Shown: positions 10,850-22,560 of the stretch, piece by piece
Position numbering within the stretch: position 1 is the stretch's first letter
Layout: the number at the start of each line of letters is the position of its first letter
Source of the DNA: Hemerocallis citrina
Lineage: Eukaryota > Streptophyta > Magnoliopsida > Asparagales > Asphodelaceae
DNA length: 64,000 nucleotides
NCBI GenBank assembly: GCA_017893485.1
Contig: CM030368.1
Span: 180,463,654 to 180,527,653 of the forward strand
Direction of reading: 5' to 3'
Program-made: the position numbers and the translations under genes
Notes under the pieces: model-generated
What the model saw: only the letters and a program-made list of their open reading frames with translations
Databases searched by the model: none
Told to the model about the DNA's origin: nothing

Positions 10850-13454
10850 GGGATACAACTTCAAATATCGGTAGATTGGGATGTGCGCACATTGGGTACA
10901 TTCTTACATCTATGCCTATTGTGTCCACTTAATCCGAATTTTGAACAAATTTTGCCGGTGCTCCCACCCTCTCGAGCATCCATATCGTTGCGAATACGAG
11001 TGCTCCTAAGTCGATCTTTCAACCGATGTGACTCACATCGGCTATGAGTATTGATCCACTTTGTGTCGGCCAATAAGATTTGTCTGGAATAGGATTAAAA
11101 TTTGGTGCCCATGTTAGTGCTAATGAACTTGTAGAATAAAAGGCATCAATGGAAGGTTGATAATCAATTGCACGGGAGGAACAAACGGCCAATACATGAG
11201 AACATGAAATGTGATAGAGTTGAAATTTTTCATAAGTACAAGTACGCCCCCCGAGGTCAACTGTGTGCCAATGTCCACCCTTTTGATGTCATTATCCATT
11301 CTAATGCCAGTTTTAACCCCAAAAATACCAGGTCGGTTATTAAACATTATTGCCTCATGCAAATTGGATTTCTCACGGCGTAAATCAATAATCTCCTGAA
11401 CACGTAGTGTCCATAATTTTCCTTCACTGATAAGGGTCTGCGCCGCTTCACGATGGTCATTGAAGTACATGTTGAGACGGAAAAAATTCATTTCAACAAT
11501 TGCGGTGATGGGCAAGCTACGCACACCTTTTAGAACCGAACTGAAAACTTCCGATAGATTTGTTGTCATTATACCATATCTACGACCTTCATTGGCAGAA
11601 AGTACCCACTTCTCAATCGGTTTCTCCTTCAACCAATTAGCCCCATCAATATTAGCCGCTTCAAGTTGTGCCATCTTTTCCTCAAACTTCTTTAACTGAT
11701 TCAGACACGCAATCACCTTCAGCTTGTTCATTATAAACTTGCAACCAAATTTTTTATGGAAATTACTAGCAAAATGCTGCATACAATAACGATGATAAGC
11801 AAGTGGTTCCTTCTATTTTTCGAACTCATTTTCCATTACCGATAAAATGCCTACATGATGATCAGAAATGACACGTTTTTATGCTCTCACCATCAACTAT
11901 TGCAAACGCAAATGGAAACAACCGTCTATTTGCATCTGGTGAAACAGCAATCAACAAACAACTTTTGTATTTTTCGTACAAATGAGTTCCGTCTATACTT
12001 ATAACTAGTCTGCATGCCTTAAAACCCTTGATGGAAGGCCCGAATGCCCAAAAAACACCCTTAAAAGTTTCTTCGGCCGGACCGGTCACATTCTTGGCGC
12101 AATGTACGGTCATCCCCGGATTTGATGCTTGAATTGCATTGAGAATATAGGGCAATTTAGTGTATGCTTTTTCGAAGGAACCGTATAATCGCACAATTGC
12201 TTTATGTTTTGCCTTCTAAGCTTTCCAGTATGAAATTATATAATTGAACTGAAACTTGACTATCTCAATTATGACCCTTGGTGTTATTCCTGGTTATGCC
12301 TTCACAACATTCAATATGACCGTTGATACAATCGTAGAATCAATTTTCCTGTGATATTGATTCAATATAGGATTCACATATGTGTGCGGACCTTCAAGCT
12401 TCTTTACCACGAAATAAGTACGGCCTTTTAAAACAATTGCACACAACCACCAAGGACAAGCCACTACATTTAGAAATTCTCGATTTTCTGCAATCTCTTC
12501 GGCTGAATGGTTGATGGGTGTGTATTTACATTTGACATAGTATAAATTGGGGGTCGATTTTACCGTCACAAATTCTCGATGGTTCTTCACAGAGTACATG
12601 TTCACTTAATATTGTATAGAATCTTTAGTGGGAAATCTTTGACCTATGTAGAGTTGATCCGTGTTGGAAGAGTCGACGGAAGACTGTGCATGTTCATGTA
12701 TGGTCGCACGAGACATCCATTCACTCGATTGAACCTCATGTACAGTTGCACTAATGGACTGATTTGGCAACACCACATTGTTAACTGGCACATCGACATT
12801 GACATCATTAACTGGAGCTTCATCGACATCCTCCTCCTCATCAACTTGAAGACCCTGATCATCATCTTCTTCCTCTTCTACCAAATCGATATTTACAACG
12901 GCATTGTCAAAGTCTTGTAATACCATGTCGGTGCAAACAATATTTTGTGTCATGGTCAACGGATGTACCTACTCATATTCGGTGGTAATAGGTTCTGTTG
13001 GAGTTGTGCTAATGTCTTCTTCTGTATTTGGTATTCTTGCATGTGACTCGGCAGATGGTTTCAAACTCGGGGTGCACATTGAACTTTCAATAATAACTTG
13101 CCTAGTATTTGGAAGCCTCATTTGGTCAATATATTACTCTAATGCATTCCAACTATAATTTGGATCGAGTGTCCTACCAATTATGGACCTCAGAGAATTA
13201 TCATTATCTACGGGAATCACCATGAAATATTGCCCTTCCCCTTTACCGGCAGCATAACGAGCTTTGATTTTGACACTCAATTTACCTCTATCCCAATTAG
13301 TGACTTAAAATATCTTATCTATTAGTTGTGAGTATATAAAGTTGCGGAGAGCCCAAATAATGACCGGTTCAATATCGCTATAACAATATCCAATCTTCGG
13401 ATCTTTAATTATTTCACCCCCAAAATATAACCAAATGGGGATATCATATTCCAT
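10850..13454 (-). pseudogene. MuDR-type MULE transposase gene of MULE 1
   Basis: The minus-strand product begins IPIWLYFGGEIIKDPKIGYC (start 13454), then an acidic linker (12959-12700) and a MuDR DNA-binding region with YSVKNHREFVTVKS and VKKLEGPHT (12605-12294). The catalytic domain shows VISIDGTHLYEKY (first D, about 12000-11960), SDHHVGIL (second D, about 11860) and HRYCMQHFASNF. The C-terminal SWIM-like part (PCSHVLAVC) is in another frame near 11150-11200, and a degenerate zinc knuckle lies near 10900. In-frame stops (near 13300, at 12606, near 11820), a small deletion near 11875 and a frameshift near 11200 inactivate it. The N-terminus closely resembles that of MULE 2 at 31939. Confidence 0.87.
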
Positions 13455-13599
13455 ACCTAAACATAAAGATTCAAACATATTCAAGTCATTAACTACTCAT
13501 AAGCATAACCTATGAATACATATCAAACATATGGTTATAATAATACCTTCAAATTACACCGTATCTTGGATAGCTTGAAAATACGTCATGGATTAGGAA

Positions 13600-14130
13600 T
13601 GAGATGAGAGTGAGAGTGAGGAGGTAGGATATATGAAGTTTGTGAGAACTCCAATACTTGGAATTTTTGGTTTTAGGGATCTAGGGTTTGTGGGTTTTAG
13701 GAGTGAGAGAGAGAGAGAGCAGATCGATTGAGAAAGGGAAAGTGAGAAAAGGGGGCCACTGTTTATAGGCAAACAAAGTAAATAACTGATGCCCTTATTC
13801 AAAAATAACGGCATCAGTATTGAGAATGCTGTTTTTTGAAAGAACAGCATATGTTATAAGGTTTTCACACTTGTCATTTTTTCTAAAAATGGAGAATACA
13901 AGCTGTCGAAAATCATAATAACCTATGCCGTTACTCCAAAAAATGGCATGGCACTTGTTTTTAAAAATAGATGTCGTTATTGGAAAAATGGCTTGTAAAT
14001 AACCTATGCCATTTTCCCAATAACGTCTTTTATTGACGTGTCCAAAACTTGGTCAGTTCGCTAATTGTTTTCGAAAGTGGGTCAGAGCGCCAAATATTTT
14101 TTAAAAGTGGGTCAGTACGGCAAAAAATTC
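13600..14130 (-). repeat. MULE 1 right terminal inverted repeat
   Basis: Inverse copy of 6367-6900, starting GAATTTTTTGCC when read inward. It carries the same tandem tip repeats, palindromes, TATA box and leader words (CAAACCCTAGATCCCTAAAA). Confidence 0.88.
13761..13767 (-). promoter_or_regulatory. TATA box in right TIR of MULE 1
   Basis: On the minus strand CTATAAACAGTGGCCCCC lies about 310 bp upstream of the transposase start at 13454. It is the mirror of the element at 6726. Confidence 0.6.
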
Positions 14131-14282
14131 CCCAAGAGATGGGTATCCAGCTGACAGTCAGTAGGGATTGAGATGGTGAGCTGGTTCTTGTCTGACTTCA
14201 TGTCCTCTAACTCGGGCTATGTGATGGGTTGATGGTCGAGCTGAGTTTTTGGCCAGTCATCAATGAAATGTCGATGAAGAGG

Positions 14283-15390
14283 GAATTGTTTCCAAAATGA
14301 CCCACTTTTTAAAAGTATTTATCAAACTCACCCACTTTCGAAAGTATTTATTAAAATGACCCCAACTCGCTAGTTCTGATAGTGAGTTTGGTAAAAATGC
14401 TCTTGTTATTTGAGATAGCGAGTGTCGGCTTAGGTGTTTCTCTACAACTTAAAGAAAAAACTTGAAGGAAAAAAAAAATCAAAGTAAGACTCGCTGTCTC
14501 AAACAGCAAGCGTAGTTGAACTACACTCGCTGTTTGAGATAGCGACTCTGACTTTGAATTTTCTTATATGTTGAATGCACTTTTTTTGAATGTAGAATCT
14601 AAATTGTTAGATAAATATTCATTCAAATGTTGAATTGTTCATAATGAATTGTGGTAAAAATATGGAAATGAACCATATATAATGCATACAGAAAAATTTG
14701 TTGCAGCAGATTGCACTTGAAAATATCATAACTACACTCACTATCTGAGATAACGAGTTTAGTTCAAAGAGGTCTGTTATCTCAGATAGCGAGTTTAGTA
14801 TTAATAAAATTTCAAGAGACATCAAAGTCTCTGTAAAAATTTCTACGCACAGTCACTATCTTAGATAGCGAGTGTGGTATAATGACGATCGTTATATGAG
14901 ATAGCGAGTGTATATTTTTTATTTTTTCAGATTCTTCAAAGTCTTTGTAAAAATCTCTACACACACAATTGCTATCTGAGTTAGCAAGTATAGTATAATG
15001 AATGGGGAAATGAACCATATAAGGGTTTTTTGAAAGATGTGTTTAGGGTTTTGAGAGTGGAAGGAGAGAAGGATTGGGAGGGATGAAGTGAAAAGTAGAT
15101 TTAGAAGAGATTTTGTGGGTAAAATGTCGAATTTAGGAGGCCATGGTTTTGAGTTTTGGGTTTTAAAGTTAGGAGTGATAGTGAAGAGAGAAAGGAGAAA
15201 GATGAAGTGAGAGTTGAGAGTGCAATTTTGGAAAAGAAAAAACTCAAACTATACTCGCTATCTCAAACAGCGAGAGTATTTTCACCAAACTCGCTATCTG
15301 AGATAGCAAGTTGGTTATTTTGGTAAATACTTTCGAAAGTGGGTCCGTTTGGTAAATGCTTTCAAAAGGTAGGTTATTTTGGAAAAAATC
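14283..15390. mobile_element. Non-autonomous MULE with iterated palindromes
   Basis: This 1108-bp element is flanked by near-identical 9-bp repeats, ATGAAGAGG (14274-14282) and ACGAAGAGG (15391-15399). Its ends read GAATTGTTTCC and GATTTTTTCC inward and share ACCCACTTTCGAAAGTATTTA. It contains many copies of ACTCGCTATCTGAGATAGCGA or half of it. No coding sequence is visible. It lies in the interior of the old element at 5940-15931. Confidence 0.87.
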
Positions 15391-16001
15391 ACGAAGAGGA
15401 TGGTTATGGGTTTGGGAACTTGGTCATCGAGTTGTGAAGAGGAGTCAAAGCTGATGTTTTCATAAAATTAGCTTCTTGGAGGGTTCAGAGAATGAATGGG
15501 TTGTGATGCTTCGAGATTAGGATCAGGCTGTTGCCAGGCTTTGTACTTACAACAATTAGAGGGAGAGGCTTTGGGAATCGTGGATACATTTATTAAGGTT
15601 ATTTATACTCATGCCGCTATTGCCAACAACGGTATCTATTTGGGGATAGTGACATCAGTTATAAGATATTTCTATACTTCTAACTTTTTCTCAAGTCAGA
15701 GAGCTCTCAATTAAATGTGAAATGTACCTATACGGTTTTTTCCAATAACAGTATCTGAAAAAAATTACAAGTTCCGCTATTGGCAACAACGATATTAAAA
15801 TAACATATGTTGTTATTATCAATAACGTTTTATGCTGACGTCTCCAAAAGTAAACCAGTTTGGTAAATATTTTTGAAAGTGGATTAGTTTGATAATTATT
15901 GTCAAAAATTGGATTAGTGCGGAAATAAATCTGCAAGATCACGTCATTCTGTGCATAAACTTGATAGCTGTTTGATCAACCTTTGATATTAAACCTGGTA
16001 A

Positions 16002-16752
16002 GACCATCCACAGTGGTTTCTTATATTCGACAAATTGTCATTTTATAGCAAATTGATCGCTGCAGTGGTTTTCTATTTTGCCATTTTTTAGCAAATATGC
16101 TATATTCGTTTATCATATATGAGAAACAGAATAGCGATTCTCAAATTTTGAAAGACGGTACAATATATACCGTCCGATATATATTATACAGTCCTATTAA
16201 TTATTATTTTTTTAAAAGTGGGTCGGACGGTATAACATATACCGTCCGGTATATGTTATACCGGCCCAAATTTTTATTTTATTTTATTTTAATTTTTTTC
16301 CAATCCAACAGTCAGATTTATTCTTCTAAAAAAAAAAATTTAAAAGGTGGGACGGTATAACATATACCGGCCGGTAAATGTTATACCAGCTGTCCAAATT
16401 TGGAGTTAATATCGTTTAATAGGTTTAGTGGGTAGGTTAGGTGTAGTTAAATAGGTTTAGTTAGTTTTTAATTAGGTTTAGTTATTATTATATTATTTAA
16501 TTGATTTAATTAATATAGTTTAATAGTTAATAAGTAATTAAATTTTTTTTAATTTATTTTTAAACGATGAGACGGTATAACATATACCGTCGCTCGCTTA
16601 TTTTAAATAAGACGGAAAATGTTCTATCGTCCCGCACAATATTTTTTAAAAAATGAGAAACATATAGCAAACGATCACTGCAGTAAATATCGTTATTTGC
16701 TACTACTGTAGCTGCTATTTTTTAACATATGAGAAAAACGACTATGATGCTC
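16002..16752. mobile_element. MITE with TAA target duplication (PIF/Harbinger-like)
   Basis: The ends GACCATCCACAGTGGTTT and, inverted, GAGCATCATAGTCGTTT are imperfect terminal repeats between two TAA trinucleotides (15999-16001 and 16753-16755), the duplication typical of PIF/Harbinger. The interior is AT-rich with several copies of the palindromic word GGTATAACATATACCG. No protein is encoded. Confidence 0.65.
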
Positions 16753-16755
16753 TAA

Positions 16756-17652
16756 TACAGACAAATTGTATGTCATGTAGTAACTATCAAGCAGTCAAAG
16801 TTTCCAGATCTACAAACTACATGACATGACTAAAGACAGAAATAAATCTTGCGAAATTGGTGAATGTGACGGGTTTCAGTAGAACGTCATTTTCTAGCAA
16901 GAATCCGGAATGATGATTGCGACAGTGATAAATCAACGGCCGGCTAGAAATGCGAAAAAGACCAAGTGACTAGCAATGGCTGGGCTAGCAATGCCACTAA
17001 GGCTCGAAGTGACTCCTTTATCACATTCATGATTAATTTTGGGATGGCAATGAGATGAGCTAGAACTCAACAAAAAAAGAAAAAAAAATGTTATACATAC
17101 ATATACATATGTTTATATCATACACATATTGAACTTGTCTTTTAGTAATTATTTGGTCCATTTTTTTACTAAAAGACAAATGAAAAAAAAGGTCCAATAA
17201 CCACTAAAAATTAAGCCCAATATATATTGGGGGGTAGAAACCAATATACACGTAGCATTTCTCAAAAGCAAGAATTCTTACATTGCACCGAAATTTATAT
17301 GAATGATCTCATGTAAGGTTGGAGAACTAAGGGGAAGCTTTCGCCCTGGATCTAGAAGCAACTTGCATCACCACTCTACTTTTTATTTCATGTGTGCAGT
17401 CAATGACGACAGGTGAGATAACACAATAAAAAATATAAATACAGTAAACTGCTATATGTACATTTTTTAATGTATAATATAATTGATGTGTTAGATTTTA
17501 GTGTAGAATACAATCGGTAAGAACATCTAAAAAAAACAACTAATAACCAAATCCTCCAAATTAAGAGAGTCGCTTATTAATTTTGTTAACTTAGAAAAAT
17601 TCTCGGGCCCTTTGGGGTAGTTACAACTTTTAACAAAAATTTAAGTATCCAA
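16756..17652. other. Intergenic sequence, no gene seen
   Basis: Low-complexity AT-rich sequence with no supported reading frame. It holds a short inverted pair (GTCATGTAGT and ACTACATGAC near 16774 and 16820) and an interlocking pair of inverted repeats at 17135-17197. Confidence 0.5.
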
Positions 17653-17933
17653 GACCTTGTTTGGATACAAATGTAGGATATATATATGTAATTATAAGTG
17701 AAAGTAGACATTTGCAACCTATATAGATTACATACTTGTATCGCCATTTTGACTTTAAAAATAAATTTGATTGGATATGAGTTTAAATACCTACCATAAC
17801 CTGAGTTAATCTTAACTTTGACGTGAAAAAATTGGAGGTACCGTATCTCCAAAAAAATAACTAAACGGACAAAAGTTTAGATAGCTATAGGTAGACAAGT
17901 TATCTCCACAAACCTATGTATCCAAACAGAGCC
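17653..17933. mobile_element. Tourist-like MITE
   Basis: A 281-bp element with terminal inverted repeats GACCTTGTTTGGATACA and, from the right, GGCTCTGTTTGGATACA. It is flanked by CAA on the left and TAA on the right, close to the TWA duplication of PIF/Harbinger MITEs. No coding sequence. Confidence 0.7.
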
Positions 17934-17997
17934 TAAAAGATGAATAACTATATTTTAAATATTTGTATAACTTTATTGTAGAATATAAATCTGAATT

Positions 17998-18838
17998 GTG
18001 CCTGAATACAAACCTAAAACTGGTCGGCCTGTAGCCCGAATTTGGTCGAGTCAGGGGGACCATGGGTCGGGCCGGTGGTGTGGGTGGGCCATCTTCGGGC
18101 CAAACATTGAAGAGGGGTGTCCAAACCCGACTCAATGCCATTGACCCAAGTATAGGGAGGTCAAGATGATCGGGTGGGCTTGCGGGCCGTATCCAGACAT
18201 TATTAAATTTTATAGTTTATTTTTTAAGTTGTGTGCGTATTTCAATTGAATTGGCTAAGTAGTTGAATATGTACCATTAGTCGTTTACAATTTTATGCTT
18301 TCCAAACCCAACAAAGGCATCAAAAATGACATTTTAAAATCTAAAAAAATGTACTTAGTGATGGGCCTCAGGTGGGGTTCGGTGGGCTAGGGGGTTGGCA
18401 GGCATAGGGCAATACCGTGCCAACTCGGGCCTACGGGCATGGGATGATGTCCAAACCTGCCCGCTACTACCAGGTCGATGTTGGCAAAGCGACTTAGTTC
18501 GGGTCGGATAGGGTCGGACCGACCAAATTTTTGGGCTGGGTCGCCGGATTAGTGGGCTGACCCGGTAGTTGTCAGCTATATCCGAACCCATCATGATTTG
18601 GGTATCCATTCAGGTTTCGTCTACCCCCCAATACTCTTGCTTGTGTTCCAATCCGAACCCATCCGATTTTGGGTAACAATTCAAGCTTGGTCATCCCCAA
18701 TACTCTAGCTCGATCTGAATCTGAATCAGTGAAAAAAAAATGAAAAAAAAGGGTAGACCGGACTCGAACCAGAAGCCTAAAAAATCCAATTTTCTCAAGT
18801 TTGGGTCTGACCCAGCTCGCCACCTCTATAAATTTAGA
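17998..18838. mobile_element. GC-rich non-autonomous element(s), hAT-like end
   Basis: Two GC-rich blocks (17998-18190 and 18360-18838) with many GGGTCGG and CGGGCC words interrupt AT-rich DNA. The right end, read inward, is TAGAGGTGGCGAGCTGGGTC, a form common at ends of non-autonomous plant hAT elements. I could not find a matching left end or duplication, so the limits and number of elements are unsure. The predicted frames look like chance products. Confidence 0.4.
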
Positions 18839-19051
18839 TTTGATAGACAGGATTGGTGATTGAATCTCATCAGAATTAGGGTTTAAGTTTTAGCCAAAAA
18901 AAATTGGCCTTTATTTTTTGGAACTAGATTAAGAGAGAGTGAATACTTGGTATTGGTTGTTTGCAAAATTATGGTTTAAATAATGGAACAAGATTGGTCC
19001 ATTATTGGTGATCTTCTTACATGTAGAGGTTTCATCAATGACTACGTCTGC

Positions 19052-21380
19052 TGTCACGCCCCGCTTCCCAAAAATACCGGAATACGAGCTCATGACGAAG
19101 GCCAAGCGAATGATATTAACATCATCTGTAAGTGTTTGTTGCTTTTCCTGTAGTAGGCCTATTTTGGTGTTTGTTGCTTTATGTTGCTTATGTTGTTTTG
19201 TTGTGCTGACGAGTCAACTTATCTGTAATATTCAAACTTTGTAGTACTTTGTTTCCTTTATAAATTCTCGTTAATGAAACGATGGCTTCGGTCATCTTCT
19301 TATCAAAAAAAAAAAAAAACATTATCTATAAGTTGTACCAGTCTTAACTCAACAACATAGAAAAGAATAATCACAACCACGCAGAAAATACATAATCACA
19401 TAAACAAAGATACTATGATAAAACATGCAATAGTCCAAAGTAATAACCAACAACTGCGAATAAACAATTTCGGGTCAACAAAAGCCCGGGATACAAAGTT
19501 CAATAAAGTAATAATGCAAGTACAAAATAAACATGCAGTAAATAATTTATTGTAGGCAAATTTCCAGCGTCCATCCTAGAAGAATTGCTCGCCAAGACCT
19601 TCAGGAAATTCTCCTTGTGCACCTGTAGTTTGATCATCTAGAGTTAGAGGGGAAATGTTCGTTAGAGTAAATACGGACAACAAGTAGTGAAAAATAAAGA
19701 GTAAAGGAACATGGTACATCAAAGAATATGAGGCAAGAACAAAATCAAAAGCAATAACAATGTCGATAAACGATTTTCAATAACAATAGTCGATAAACAA
19801 TGTCGGTCAATGGTCATGATCACGTGTACAAGTGTCAACTTAGGTTTATTATCATTTTACTATTATATCTAATACACATGCTACTGTGTCCCATACCATA
19901 GGTTCGGTGCATGCAAACAGTGTTCGTTTTAGATCATAGTGGTGGTATCTACAGAACGTGTACTCGGCATAACAAAATAACATGATAACAAGACAATGTG
20001 ATAACATGATAATAAGATAACAAGCATTTCTCCACCTTCCATATCAATAGTCCATGTAAACAAGAAGGGCCCTACCGAGTACAGTTTTCGAGATTATCCA
20101 CTACTAAGTCAACCCTTACTGCCCCCGCTTGTTAATATTTTATTATATCAATCATGATCATGCAAATGTGTCTAAGAGTGTCAAGGCGATGATAAGAATG
20201 CAGAAAAATGATGTGGTGCATGATATAAATTGATTCTCATTCATTAGATGTAAGATTAACACATTTACATGCGATACTACGAAAGTGCACGTTCTGGACA
20301 GCAAGACGTTGTTGTACAAAAGTGAACTTTCCTGCTGCTACAGGAAAGTAAATTAGGTTCTGTCAGGAATTCTAGAACCTAGACTCCGTGTTGGTTCCAA
20401 CGCATATACACACGATATATAAAAACTACAGCAACTGAGTTCAATTACTCATTCTTTACAAATTTTGTGTTCATCCAGAATTCTTGAAGTTATGTTTACA
20501 TGCATGAATCAGGTCTGAAAGCTCATCAAATAAATTTAGGAAAATTAAGGGTAATTCCCTAGCCTGTCTAGTCTCAGCAAGATAAATTTTATATTATTAT
20601 ACTACTGATAACATGTTCAAATTAAATTGTAAGTTAGGATGATACAGTGAGATTGTGAATCTGGAAATCCTAGACCCGGCAGTACTAAAACAGTAATATC
20701 TCACAGATTATAACTCGAAATTCAATTTCGTCGAATGTGGTGGAAAATAGACACATGGGGCTACAATTTATATTCAGTAAGTTTCAATTGATTCTGATTA
20801 TATCTGGGTAGATTACTTTATTCTTTCCAGCTTAAAGGTTCTGGCAGCAGTCTAGAGTCAAATCTCTACGTGTAGAATCGAGGTGTAAATTCAATACAAA
20901 AATCTACAAAAATTAGAAAATGAACCTTAAGAATGCCTATTCATTTTCTGGAGAATTTTATATCATTATTCTATTGTTAATACTGTGTTTCTATTAGAAG
21001 TTATGTCGATGTTCCACTAAACTGCAAATCTGAAAATACCGACCAGCAGTGACAAAAAGTATAATATCTAACAGCTCACATATCGGAATCTATATCCGTA
21101 AGATGTCCTGGAAACTAGATTCATTAAGTTACAATTTCTTTTTATATAGTTCTAGTTGATTTTAATAGTTATAGGGTCAAAATCTCAGTACAAAACAGGA
21201 CAGGCAGCAGGATAAGATGAAACGCAATCATATACATTCATCAAAATGAACAATCTACATGCTTCTATATCATGGAATGTACTAACATTATATGTAGCAA
21301 TTTAAGATGAATTTCTACAGCACACAAAGCAAAACTATCATGTAATTTATATGTAGCAATTTAAGATGAATCTGATGAGT
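19052..21380 (-). repeat. Decayed LTR, minus orientation, same broad family as 57214-64000
   Basis: The left border TGTCACGCCCCGCTTCCC is the inverse of the LTR end at 62425-62444. Scattered words such as TAAGGGTAATTCCCTAG and the GGTTCGGTGC area match the plus-strand LTRs at 57-64 kb in inverse orientation. It has no gene. The other border, expected to read GGAAAACAGG..TTACA on the plus strand, is missing, so the LTR is truncated near 21380. Confidence 0.65.
19133..19317 (+). mobile_element. 5'-truncated LINE tail with poly(A)
   Basis: 185 bp ending in a run of A, flanked by 15-bp near-identical repeats, AACATCATCTGTAAG (19118-19132) and AACATTATCTATAAG (19318-19332). Poly(A) plus a long variable duplication is the signature of target-primed reverse transcription. 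The sequence before the tail resembles a LINE 3' UTR. It sits inside the LTR at 19052-21380. Confidence 0.75.
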
Positions 21381-22314
21381 GCATGCCCATCGAGATCTAA
21401 TCAAAGAGGGGATCGGAATGAGGGTGTACTCGTTGACCTCAGAAGTAATAGAGCTTAAGAGGATGGAGGGAGCACACATATGCCAAGAGTGCCAGGGACT
21501 CTGTACAAGCGATGTGGCAACCTGTTTGTTAAGTTATAGTGGTCGTCGTCGTCATCGTCTTCTTATTCTTATTCTTCTTCTTATTGCAAGTCGTTGGAAT
21601 GTAATTTATGAGCAGATTCTTCTTCTTCTTATTGCAAGTAGATTATTCTTCTTCTTATTGCAAGTCGTTGGAATGTAATTTATGAGCAGATTCGTTCGTT
21701 ATTCATATTTCACTTGTCTGATCAGCTGCGAATAAATTAAGCCATGAACACCAAGCACAATGCATGGTATTTGAAAAAGGAAAGACTGTTAGTGTTAATT
21801 GTCGCAACTTTGTGTTTTTTCCCCCTTAAAGGAAAAAGGTTAAAGTTTGTATTATGCTTTGAGCCTTGAGAAAACTTGCCATGCATCATGGTACCTGTCT
21901 GACAGAAAACTTATGAAGTATGTTCCATGATCAGATTTTTTATGCTATTAAGCTATATCTCAACATCTTTGTTCATACTTCATACCTTGCAAACAAACCG
22001 CAATACTACAACCCTGTAAAGTGATTTCTCGAAAACTTCATCTGTGAAGACTCCCAGATATCCTCATAGGCATCTGTACACAGAATGCAATATGAAACCA
22101 ATTTCCCGGTTGTTGCCGCAGAAGATAGCTGCGAGACGTGACATTATTCTTGCTATTTAGGCTAGTCAAGCAGGGAGCTAGTGCCTCCCAGCTCCAACAA
22201 AAGGTAGAAGTAGAACATAGTTTTGTTGTTTATGTTGTCATGTACAAAATGTCAAATTCAAACTATTATTTGGACAGGCTTTCGACTCCAAATATATATC
22301 TGATTATTGATTAT
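21381..22314. other. Intergenic sequence, no gene seen
   Basis: No frame with a recognisable domain. A short tandem array of CTTCTTATTGCAAGTCG-type units lies at about 21560-21690, with repeated copies of GGAATGTAATTTATGAGCAG. The rest is AT-rich without visible structure. Confidence 0.5.
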
Positions 22315-22553
22315 TGAAGAGACTAGAGGTTGTGAAATGCTTGAGTGATTTGCACTCAGTTGATCCTCTATTTATATACACTCTAGGAATAAATACAATT
22401 TACATTTACAAAGAGATTATTAATAATGCTACTTCCTAGGTGCATGTATGATATTTCCTAGATACATGACTATCTAGGTACATGAATATGAATATAAATG
22501 CTACAACTCTCAATACTAATTACTTCTAATTCCAACAACTTCTAATTCCAACA
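22315..22553 (-). repeat. copia 3, 3' LTR
   Basis: 239 bp bounded by TG and CA. The polypurine tract TTGAGGGGGAG (minus strand, 22554-22564) abuts its start. Confidence 0.93.
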
Positions 22554-22560
22554 CTCCCCC

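Larger units (their letters stand above)
6367..14130. mobile_element. Two-gene Mutator-like element (MULE 1)
   Basis: The 7764-bp element is flanked by a perfect 9-bp duplication, CCCAAGAGA (6358-6366 and 14131-14139), the hallmark size for MULEs. Terminal inverted repeats of about 500 bp start GAATTTTTTGCC at both ends. Inside, a plant mobile domain gene runs rightward from the left TIR and a MuDR-family transposase gene runs leftward from the right TIR. The two converge on a non-coding centre at about 9690-10840. Both genes now contain stops, so this copy is not autonomous, but its architecture is complete. Confidence 0.93.
5940..15931. mobile_element. Old MULE-like element, split by two later MULE insertions
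   Basis: Terminal inverted repeats lie at about 5940-6240 and 15600-15931. Both begin GATTT(A)TTTCCG and share the words CACTTTCAAAAATATTTACC and GTCAGCATAAAACG, then a run of palindromes around ATCGTTGTTG. Removing the two nested elements leaves about 1.1 kb. Its interior (6241-6366, 14131-14282, 15391-15600) resembles no family I recognise, so it may be captured host sequence. The flanks (AGATAATTC and TGCAAGATC) are not a clean 9-bp duplication, so the outer ends are less certain than those of the nested elements. Confidence 0.65.

Noticed and set aside
22000..22260. Possible exon or non-coding RNA downstream of the truncated LTR
   Set aside because: Composition is slightly less AT-rich, but no splice-bounded open frame or known RNA structure could be supported.
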